In this document: in pieces, positions 1-5,275 of the stretch
Layout: every line of letters begins with the position of its first letter
Position numbering within the stretch: position 1 is the stretch's first letter
Assembly: GCA_030670015.1 (NCBI GenBank)
Contig: DAOVCM010000071.1
Span: 1-5,605 of the forward strand
Direction: 5' to 3'
DNA length: 5,605 nucleotides
Origin: Candidatus Bathyarchaeota archaeon
GTDB taxonomy: Archaea; Thermoproteota; Bathyarchaeia; TCS64
Position numbers and translations under genes: made by a program
Notes under the pieces: generated by a model
The model's input: only the letters and a program-made list of their open reading frames with translations
Databases searched by the model: none
Told to the model about the DNA's origin: nothing

Positions 1-117
1 AAATACTTCAAACCTAAAGAAACATAAACCATAGGGAGCACGCGCACACTGTAGAAAATAAGCGGTTTCCAACTGGCGCGCACTGGACTGAGAACATAGG
101 CCTTGAACGATGTTTCT
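1..117. other. Downstream flank of the methyltransferase gene, no gene seen
   Basis: This stretch follows the stop codon of the minus-strand methyltransferase. No credible open frame or tRNA cloverleaf is visible. Read on the minus strand it has short T-tracts (TTTT at 58-55, then a T-rich stretch over 30-1), which could end the methyltransferase transcript, because archaeal termination mainly needs T-rich runs. Two near-identical GC-rich words, CGCGCACACTG near 41-51 and CGCGCACTG near 77-85, form a short imperfect direct repeat of unknown meaning. Confidence 0.35.
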
Positions 118-1056
118 CTACCACCACTTCATACTTTCCTGAAATTTTTTCAGGCTCTCATCTTCCTGTGGCTTTCTGAAGATGAATAAATTTTCATGCA
201 TTAGTAACAGAAAGTTATATTCAACAGATCTCTTCAACCAGAAGGGCGTGGCTTTGCATCTCCACTGATGCTTCACTACATCTTCTTTAAGAATGAATCC
301 GCTCTCCAAGAAGGCCTGCATAACCCTGAAAGCTATAGGAACGTAATGCTTGTTTCTCCTCGTGTCTCCCACAAGAATAGCACAGTACCTACCTGGTTTG
401 AGCACACGGTAGCTCTCTTCAGCCACCTTCTTCATTTCTACAACATATTCACTCACACGGTGAACCTGTGATAGATCTCCCTCTTCCTTGTTCTTCGAGT
501 AAGGTATGATGCTCGCGTACGGTGGATGAGTCGCGATGAGATCAACTGACTTGTCCTTGATTTCATTGAGATTTCTAGCATCCCCGAGGTATGTCCGCTG
601 AACTGTCTCCGGGTAATCCAAGGCTTGAAATGTAAAATTGAGTCTATCTCGTGTGAGGTAACCGCAGCTAGCGTTCACATCTATTCCGATTCCGTTCCTC
701 CCAAGGAGCTTACACTCTATCAGGGTGGTTCCTGATCCAACCATCTGGTCGAGCACCCATTCACCGGGTTCAGAGTATCTCAGGATGATATTTCTAGCCA
801 CCTGGGGCGGCCAGTTACCACGATAGTTCCCTTTATGAGTAGCCCAACTCCCTCTCCTTGGAAATGACCATACAGTGGTTCCCTCCATCTCAAAGCTTTT
901 AGGCCCGTACTTCGATATACGCCATTTTTCTCCGATCTTGATAACCACTTCCTTTTTTCCTATTTTATCACCGAAAATGAGCTCCTTATGAGTCTTGACA
1001 AATTCCTCATAATCTTGCTGGGTGATCTCTCTCATTGACAACAGTTTCTCAACCAT
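118..1056 (-). CDS. Nucleic-acid aminomethyltransferase, DNA methylase N4/N6 family
   Basis: This 312-residue protein has the Rossmann-like fold of AdoMet-dependent enzymes that methylate exocyclic amino groups (N4-cytosine or N6-adenine). Seen in order: a motif-X-like entry segment (residues 64-91, WSFPRRG to NWPPQVARNII), motif I for AdoMet binding (DQMVGSGTT, 103-111), motif II (GIDVN, 124-128), motif III (GDARNL, 158-163), catalytic motif IV (THPPY, 176-180), a VLKPG turn (218-222), and a C-terminal EYNFLLLMHENLFIFRK strand pair (279-295) typical of DNA methylases. Motif I precedes motif IV. The catalytic Thr-His-Pro-Pro-Tyr differs from the usual D/N/S-PPY. No restriction endonuclease or specificity gene adjoins it, so it is orphan within this window. 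The target could be DNA, but rRNA or tRNA is possible, since some archaeal proteins annotated as DNA methylases act on RNA. The ATG at 1056 is the first after an in-frame stop at 1093-1095; Met8 is an alternative. Its DNA is more AT-rich than that of neighbouring genes. Confidence 0.85.
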   Translation of the reverse strand: MVEKLLSMREITQQDYEEFVKTHKELIFGDKIGKKEVVIKIGEKWRISKYGPKSFEMEGTTVWSFPRRGSWATHKGNYRGNWPPQVARNIILRYSEPGEWVLDQMVGSGTTLIECKLLGRNGIGIDVNASCGYLTRDRLNFTFQALDYPETVQRTYLGDARNLNEIKDKSVDLIATHPPYASIIPYSKNKEEGDLSQVHRVSEYVVEMKKVAEESYRVLKPGRYCAILVGDTRRNKHYVPIAFRVMQAFLESGFILKEDVVKHQWRCKATPFWLKRSVEYNFLLLMHENLFIFRKPQEDESLKKFQESMKWW

Positions 1057-1110
1057 CCTACGACCTTCCTCAGCGCCTCTACATCCACATTTTCATGGCT
1101 TCTCTCACCG

Positions 1111-1120
1111 TATTTAAGAA
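1111..1120 (-). promoter_or_regulatory. TATA-like promoter element of the methyltransferase gene
   Basis: The minus strand reads TTCTTAAATA here, close to an archaeal TATA box. A start about 25 bases downstream would give a leader of roughly 30 bases before the ATG at 1056, with a purine-rich GAGGAAGG just ahead of it. It lies in the 138-base gap after serS, so the methyltransferase need not be co-transcribed with serS. Confidence 0.5.
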
Positions 1121-1194
1121 GCCTTTCCGTAGACCAAATCTACAACGTCCGGTAATCTAAACCCTATTCTAACGTCTTACTCACGCTGGGAGAG

Positions 1195-2496
1195 TTACAA
1201 CTTCAAAGGGTTCAGGTTGCCCTCGATGCGCTCCATACCGTTCATGTACTTCCCTAAGACCTCGGGTACCACGACGGTGCCATCCCCCTTCTGGTACTGC
1301 TCAAGTATCGCGATCATGGTCCGGCTCGTTGCGAGAGCTGTGTTGTTAAGGGTGTGAACGAACCCCACTGGTGACTGTCCCTCTTTCATCCGGTACCTGA
1401 TATTCAGCCTCCGGGCCTGGTAGTCGGTACAATTGCTGTTGCTCCCAATTTCGCGAAACTCGCCGTCGGCCATCCAGATCTCAATGTCGTACTTCTTCGC
1501 CGCGAGGATCCCGATGTCCCCGGTGCAGACATTGACCACCCTGTAGTGGAGCCCAAGCCCCTGATATAGCTCCTCGCAGTTCCGCTGCAGCTCCTCGTGC
1601 AGCTCCCAGCTCTGTTCAGGAAGGGAGAAGATGAACTGCTCCACCTTGTTGAAATGGTGTACCCTGAAAAGCCCCTTCGTGTACTTCCCGTGGGTGCCAA
1701 CCTCCCGGCGGAAGCAGGGGCTCACCCCGACCAGCTTGATAGGCAAGTCTTTCGCCAGTAGGACCTCGTCCATGAACATCGCCGCCATCGCGTGCTCGCT
1801 CGTAGCGATGAGATAGAGGTCCTCTCCCTCCACCTTGTACATCACATCCTCAAAGTCGGCGAGGTCCGTCACGCCCTCGTAAGGTTTCCTACGGATCATG
1901 TACGGCGGTTGAACCAAGGCGTAATCCTTAGCCAGCATGTGATCGATGGCGTAGCGCATGATCGCATTATCCAGCAGGGCCAGCTCGTTCCTGAGGTAGT
2001 AAAACCCAGAGCCGGAGACCTTCGCCGCCCTCTCAAGGTCAATGATTCCCAAGTTGGATGCTATCTCAGCGTGGCTCAGAGGCTCGAAATCAAATTCAGG
2101 CACCGTACCCCATCGTTTCACCTCGACGTTCTCAGACTCGTCGACACCATACGGCACCGATTCATGGAGTAGGTTGGGCAATCTCATCAGCGCCTCCTGC
2201 ACCCGACGCCCATAGGTGTCCCTTTCCACCTCGGCATCCACGATCATCTTTGGGATGTCAGAGGCCTCCCTCCTCAGTGCAGACACATCCTCTCCTGCCT
2301 CCACCATCCTACCTATCTCGGAGCTTATCTCGTTCCTACGCCTCCGCAGCGCATTCACATGGGTTATCCACTCCCGCCAGAGTGCATCGTCCTCGATGAG
2401 CTTGATTAGAATAGTAATCTTCTCTGGGTCCTGCCTCCTCGCTAGATTCCGACTGACGATCTCAGAATTCTTCCTGATGAGCCTGATATCCAACAT
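1195..2496 (-). CDS. serS: Seryl-tRNA synthetase
   Basis: This class II aminoacyl-tRNA synthetase activates serine with ATP and charges tRNA-Ser (also tRNA-Sec where present) in the cytoplasm. At 433 residues it is full length. The N-terminal arm (about residues 28-100) is rich in charged heptads and should form the antiparallel coiled coil that grips the long variable arm of tRNA-Ser. The catalytic domain shows the motif 1 area (about 180-202, LVQPPYMIR), the serine-binding TSE loop (232-234), motif 2 (CFRREVGTHGKYTKGLFRVH, 261-280), the REIGSNSNCTDYQARR segment (348-363), and motif 3 (NNTALATSRTMIAILEQYQ, 384-402; Arg392 contacts ATP). This is the common bacterial/eukaryal/archaeal form, not the rare zinc-dependent methanogen form. 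The NNTALATSR motif 3 spelling is archaeal-looking, where bacteria usually have NGSGLAVGR. The start ATG at 2496 is preceded by GGAG, with a nine-base spacer. Confidence 0.97.
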   Translation of the reverse strand: MLDIRLIRKNSEIVSRNLARRQDPEKITILIKLIEDDALWREWITHVNALRRRRNEISSEIGRMVEAGEDVSALRREASDIPKMIVDAEVERDTYGRRVQEALMRLPNLLHESVPYGVDESENVEVKRWGTVPEFDFEPLSHAEIASNLGIIDLERAAKVSGSGFYYLRNELALLDNAIMRYAIDHMLAKDYALVQPPYMIRRKPYEGVTDLADFEDVMYKVEGEDLYLIATSEHAMAAMFMDEVLLAKDLPIKLVGVSPCFRREVGTHGKYTKGLFRVHHFNKVEQFIFSLPEQSWELHEELQRNCEELYQGLGLHYRVVNVCTGDIGILAAKKYDIEIWMADGEFREIGSNSNCTDYQARRLNIRYRMKEGQSPVGFVHTLNNTALATSRTMIAILEQYQKGDGTVVVPEVLGKYMNGMERIEGNLNPLKL

Positions 2497-2502
2497 CCCT
2501 GC

Positions 2503-2530
2503 TTACTCCACACTACAACTTGTGTAGTAA
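2503..2530. repeat. Imperfect dyad in the serS leader/promoter
   Basis: The arms TTACTCCACA (2503-2512) and TGTGTAGTAA (2521-2530) are complementary at nine of ten positions around an eight-base centre. The dyad sits between the serS TATA-like element and its start codon, and one arm contains the GGAG Shine-Dalgarno-like sequence of serS (2506-2509 on the minus strand). It could be an operator, or a leader hairpin hiding the ribosome site if transcription starts upstream of it. A role is inferred only. Confidence 0.4.
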
Positions 2531-2533
2531 CAT

Positions 2534-2542
2534 GTTTTTAGA
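2534..2542 (-). promoter_or_regulatory. TATA-like promoter element of serS
   Basis: The minus strand reads TCTAAAAAC, an A/T-rich block about 40 bases before the serS ATG. A start 25 or so bases downstream would leave a leader of roughly 15 bases containing GGAG. A second A/T block on the same strand (GGTTAAAAGG, near 2594-2603) is a competing candidate that would give a longer leader containing the whole dyad at 2503-2530. Confidence 0.4.
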
Positions 2543-2594
2543 GGTTACCTGCCCTACTTTCACTCACCTCTCACTCGCGCTAATCTGCGTACAC

Positions 2595-2601
2595 CTTTTA
2601 A
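2595..2601 (+). promoter_or_regulatory. TATA-like promoter element of the 62-residue gene
   Basis: CTTTTAA lies about 35-40 bases ahead of the ATG at 2636. Transcription starting near 2624 would give a leader of about 12 bases beginning close to TGGGGAT, whose GGGGAT (2625-2630) is a plausible Shine-Dalgarno-like site five bases before the start. The promoter is divergent from that of serS. Confidence 0.45.
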
Positions 2602-2635
2602 CCTATCAGTGAAAAACCGACCCTGGGGATAAAAT

Positions 2636-2824
2636 ATGTCTAACTATCAGATCGGGGCCTTCGAAGCCCTCGAGTGGGCGTGGCATATGCTCCACGGCTA
2701 TAAAGACGAGCCCAGAGGCGTCGACGAGGCAAGACACGCGATCAAGGACTTGCTTACAAACATGGGTAAAGGCGATAAAGTGGATTTCAGTGATAAGATT
2801 CCACAAGCCCCAATCCCTACATGA
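2636..2824 (+). CDS. Small conserved-looking protein of unknown function
   Basis: This 62-residue acidic-to-neutral soluble protein is not one I can name. The N-terminal half (YQIGAFEALEWAWHML, residues 4-19) looks like a helix with an aromatic face. A glycine turn (HGYKDEPRG) leads to a second predicted helix (VDEARHAIKDLLTNM, 29-43), then a lysine/aspartate segment (GKGDKVDF) and a proline-rich tail (IPQAPIPT). There is no signal peptide, membrane segment or cysteine cluster, so it is probably cytoplasmic. Support for reality: its own TATA-like element and GGGGAT site with archaeal spacing, and sensible helical composition with few rare features. The helix-turn-helix-like size might suit a small binding or adaptor protein, but I see no DNA-binding signature. 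It lies 65 bases before the amidohydrolase on the same strand, so co-transcription is possible. The overlapping antisense frame is judged to be its shadow. Confidence 0.7.
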   Translation: MSNYQIGAFEALEWAWHMLHGYKDEPRGVDEARHAIKDLLTNMGKGDKVDFSDKIPQAPIPT

Positions 2825-2889
2825 CACCTTCCATCCACTTCTAATAATATGACAAAAATGTTAAGGCACTAGGTATAACTCTACCTGAT

Positions 2890-4131
2890 ATGAAAAGCAC
2901 TGAGAAAATTATCGCGTTAACAGGCGGTACACTCATCAACGGAACAGGGGAAAAACCCCGGAAAGATGCCACGGTCCAAGTCAAGGGAAACGTCATATCT
3001 GAGGTTGGAAGAGGGATCGACCTACCCCAAGGTACAGACATCATCGATGTCTCAGGTATGACTTTACTGCCGGGGCTCATCGACGCGCATGTCCATCTCT
3101 GCGCTAACGGTGACCCAAGCATGCTATCCATGATCCAACATCCGCTTGGGCTTATTCAGCTTATGGCAGCTCGGAACGCCCTGAACACCCTAGAGGCGGG
3201 GTTCACCACCGTCAGGGATATGGGTGCCGTCATGGGGTTCGCCATCAGCCTGAAGCGGGCCATCGGGATGGGCATCGCCAGAGGACCTCACATCGTGACT
3301 AGCGGGAAGATCATCAGCCAGACCGGTGGCCACGCTGATTTCCATCTCCCCAGCGGAATCAGCTTCGGCCACATGTCCCGCATCGCAGATGGTCCAGACG
3401 AGGTCAGGAAGGCCGCCCGTGAGCAGATCAGGGACGGCGCCGACTGGCTTAAGATATGCAGCAGTGGCGGTGTTATGTCACCTACAGACCCTGTGGACAC
3501 ACGGCAATTCACCGTTGAGGAGATCAGAGCTGTCGTTGAGGAGGCGGCGGCGGTGGATAAGAGCGTCGCGTCTCATGCCCACGGGACGACTGGCATAAGA
3601 AACGCGGTTATAGCCGGGGTTAGGACCATCGAGCATGGCACTATTATGGACGAGGAGGTTACAGCCCTCATGTCGGAGAAAGGAGTCTTTCACATTCCCA
3701 CCCTTGCTGCCAGCCATAACATCATCGCCCATGGTAGGGAGAGCAGTATACCAGAGTACGCCATGGCGAAGGCTGAGCAGATCGCCGAACACCCAGCCCG
3801 TAGTATGATGCTCTCCCATAGAGGAGGAGTCAAGGTAGCCGCGGGCACCGATGCAGGAACTCCCTTTAACAGGCACGGCGAAAACGCGAAGGAGCTTGAA
3901 CTCATGGTCGAAGCCGGATTCAAGCCCATGGAGGCTTTGATGGCTGCAACGAAGATCGGGGCTGAGGCCGTCGGCCTCGGCGAGGTGACAGGGACCATCC
4001 AAAGAGGGAAGTGGGCTGACATCCTCGTTGTGGACGGCGACCCCCTAAGGGATATAAAGGTACTTCAAGATAGGTCCAAGATCAGCCTCGTGATGAAGAG
4101 CGGGGTCATCGAGGTCCGTAGAGGGCTGTAA
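2890..4131 (+). CDS. Amidohydrolase, Xaa-Pro dipeptidase-like (imidazolonepropionase-related)
   Basis: This 413-residue metal-dependent hydrolase belongs to the amidohydrolase superfamily and probably cleaves short peptides or N-acyl amino acids in the cytoplasm. The complete ligand set of a binuclear centre is visible: HxH in DAHVHL (His67, His69), the bridging lysine in DWLKICSSGG (Lys188, expected to be carboxylated), His229 (with His231 close by) in SHAHG, His249 in IEHGT, and the catalytic aspartate in AAGTDAGTP (Asp321). A TGGHAD motif (145-150) matches the GGHGD signature of the group that includes prolidase-like and Xaa-Arg/Lys dipeptidases, which is why I favour a dipeptidase over imidazolonepropionase. 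The small beta-sandwich is built from the N-terminal strands (LTGGTLINGTG) and the C-terminal GKWADILVVDGDPL segment. The substrate cannot be read from sequence. The start ATG at 2890 has no Shine-Dalgarno; TTAA-type bases near 2860 suggest a leaderless transcript. It converges on the M19 peptidase gene. Confidence 0.9.
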   Translation: MKSTEKIIALTGGTLINGTGEKPRKDATVQVKGNVISEVGRGIDLPQGTDIIDVSGMTLLPGLIDAHVHLCANGDPSMLSMIQHPLGLIQLMAARNALNTLEAGFTTVRDMGAVMGFAISLKRAIGMGIARGPHIVTSGKIISQTGGHADFHLPSGISFGHMSRIADGPDEVRKAAREQIRDGADWLKICSSGGVMSPTDPVDTRQFTVEEIRAVVEEAAAVDKSVASHAHGTTGIRNAVIAGVRTIEHGTIMDEEVTALMSEKGVFHIPTLAASHNIIAHGRESSIPEYAMAKAEQIAEHPARSMMLSHRGGVKVAAGTDAGTPFNRHGENAKELELMVEAGFKPMEALMAATKIGAEAVGLGEVTGTIQRGKWADILVVDGDPLRDIKVLQDRSKISLVMKSGVIEVRRGL

Positions 4132-4143
4132 GCCCTCCTTTTT
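4121..4143 (+). terminator. Hairpin plus U-tract terminator overlapping the stop codon
   Basis: A perfect seven-base-pair stem, GAGGGCT (4121-4127) and AGCCCTC (4131-4137), has a three-base loop and is followed by TTTTT (4139-4143). The amidohydrolase stop codon TAA (4129-4131) lies in the loop and first stem base. A second T6 run (4162-4167) follows inside the 3' end of the convergent gene. The hairpin is symmetric, but only the plus strand has a following T-tract, so it should stop amidohydrolase transcripts only. Confidence 0.7.
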
Positions 4144-4148
4144 CTGGT

Positions 4149-5162
4149 TCAGCCTACGACCTTTTTTATTAATCTGAGGTGGTTTCCGCCGAGTATCTTC
4201 CTGATATCCTCTTCAAGATAGTTTCTCTTTACGAGTTCCGCCGTTATATTCTGTATCTTAGTGACATCTTCGAGACCGATGGGTGTCGAGGGTATTCCGT
4301 CAAAGTCGGATCCAAGACCAACGTGGTTGGGGCCTACAAGGTCCACTATGTGGTCTATGTGGTCGATGAGGGTCTCAACGGTTGGACTTGTTGGATTGAC
4401 GAAGGCTGGTGCGAAATTCATGCCCATCACGCCTCCCCGGTCCGCTAGGGCCTCAATCATCTCGTCCGACATGTTCCTAGGATGGTCGCAGATGACCCTG
4501 CTGTTCGAGTGGGAGGCCATAACGGGTCCCTTCGCTACATCCATCAGGTCCCAGAACCCGGCGTCGCTCAGATGGGACACATCTATGAGAACGCCTAGTT
4601 GATCCAACTCCTCCACCACCTGGACCCCCAGCTCTGAGAGACCGCCGCCAGTACGGGCATCAGACACTCCGTCCGCCAGGAGGTTCCTCAGGCTGTGAAC
4701 TATACCTACCATCCTGACACCGAGACGGTGAAAGACCCTGAGCACGCCTAGCCGCCCCTCGATGACATCAGCGCCCTCGATGGAGAGCATGGCAGCCACC
4801 TTTCCCTCTTCGACGGCTCTCATGATTCCACCGTGGGAGGTGACAGGCAGTATTTTATCCCTGTTCCTCTCACACTCGGCGTAGAAGCTGTCGATCATTT
4901 CTAAGGCGGTCCGTAGGGCGTAGGGAGGCGTCCTGTCCCGAGCCGAGGAAATCGCGAAGACCTGACAGTCTACACCTCCCTCAAAAAGCCTTGGAATATC
5001 AACGTGGCCGAGAGCTGACCTCTCACCCATCCCTATTTGAGATCTGTCGTCCCACATTGAACCCCTGCGTCCCGTGAACTGTGGCAAAAGACATTTCAAG
5101 GTGTCGCAGTGGGTGTCGATGACAACCGCGTCCCTGTGCAACCCCAGAGCATAATCATCCAT
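4149..5162 (-). CDS. Membrane-dipeptidase-family (M19, renal dipeptidase) peptidase
   Basis: This 337-residue zinc dipeptidase of family M19 hydrolyses dipeptides; the family is known for tolerating D-residues at the C-terminal position. All expected metal and catalytic positions are present: His18 and Asp20 in DTHCDT, bridging Glu129 in SIEGAD, His197 in DVSHLSD, His218 in ASHSN, Arg229 in the HPRN segment, and Asp286 in GSDFDG. The spacing nearly matches mammalian renal dipeptidase. The C-terminal GGNHLRLIKKV helix is also typical. It starts directly with the barrel and has no signal peptide or lipid-anchor signal, so unlike the mammalian enzyme it should be cytoplasmic. The ATG at 5162 is preceded by GGAG six bases upstream and a TATA-like element at 5195-5202. 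It converges on the amidohydrolase, another probable dipeptidase, with 17 bases between stops. No U-tract terminator of its own is evident, so its transcript may run antisense into the amidohydrolase. Confidence 0.95.
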   Translation of the reverse strand: MDDYALGLHRDAVVIDTHCDTLKCLLPQFTGRRGSMWDDRSQIGMGERSALGHVDIPRLFEGGVDCQVFAISSARDRTPPYALRTALEMIDSFYAECERNRDKILPVTSHGGIMRAVEEGKVAAMLSIEGADVIEGRLGVLRVFHRLGVRMVGIVHSLRNLLADGVSDARTGGGLSELGVQVVEELDQLGVLIDVSHLSDAGFWDLMDVAKGPVMASHSNSRVICDHPRNMSDEMIEALADRGGVMGMNFAPAFVNPTSPTVETLIDHIDHIVDLVGPNHVGLGSDFDGIPSTPIGLEDVTKIQNITAELVKRNYLEEDIRKILGGNHLRLIKKVVG

Positions 5163-5168
5163 ATGGAT

Positions 5169-5172
5169 CTCC
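5169..5172 (-). promoter_or_regulatory. Shine-Dalgarno site of the M19 peptidase
   Basis: The minus strand reads GGAG with a six-base spacer to the ATG at 5162. This supports that start codon over any later methionine. Confidence 0.6.
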
Positions 5173-5194
5173 GTTTCCTGAACTGTTCTAGCTG

Positions 5195-5202
5195 TTTAAA
5201 AA
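5195..5202 (-). promoter_or_regulatory. TATA-like promoter element of the M19 peptidase
   Basis: The minus strand reads TTTTTAAA, centred about 36 bases before the start codon. Standard archaeal spacing puts transcription start near 5172, giving a leader of about ten bases that begins at the GGAG. A nine-base palindrome GAACTGTTC (5180-5188) lies just downstream of the box and could be an operator half-site pair. Confidence 0.55.
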
Positions 5203-5232
5203 GGGACACCAGGACGTTCAGAGACTATAGAA

Positions 5233-5243
5233 TTATACTTATA
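5233..5243 (+). promoter_or_regulatory. TATA-like promoter element of the flavin-binding protein gene
   Basis: TTATACTTATA lies about 35-40 bases before the ATG at 5276, so a start near 5263 would leave a leader of about 13 bases containing GCTGGG. The box is flanked by the inverted words CTATA (5225-5229) and TATAG (5240-5244). Confidence 0.55.
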
Positions 5244-5275
5244 GCCGATCCCAGAATGATGGCTGGGTATATTGC

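Noticed and set aside
70..117. Possible tRNA remnant (CTTGAAC resembling a T-loop)
   Set aside because: No acceptor, D or anticodon stem could be paired around it on either strand.
1792..2399. Plus-strand open frames over serS (1792-2172, 2058-2399)
   Set aside because: serS is certain here; these frames are rich in Arg/His/Ser/Pro, as typical of shadows, and resemble no family.
118..2496. A restriction-modification or defence island
   Set aside because: Only a lone methyltransferase is seen; its only neighbour is serS, with no nuclease, helicase or specificity subunit in the window.
2606..2827. 73-codon frame antisense to the 62-residue gene
   Set aside because: It spans the promoter and leader of the plus-strand gene and has no start signals of its own; its composition is less protein-like.
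3478..4002. 174-codon open frame antisense to the amidohydrolase
   Set aside because: It lies wholly within a gene with intact catalytic motifs, shows no recognisable domain, and is expected from GC-rich codon bias.
4179..4602. Plus-strand frames over the M19 gene
   Set aside because: They overlap the conserved metal-binding region of M19 in antisense and lack promoter or ribosome-site support.
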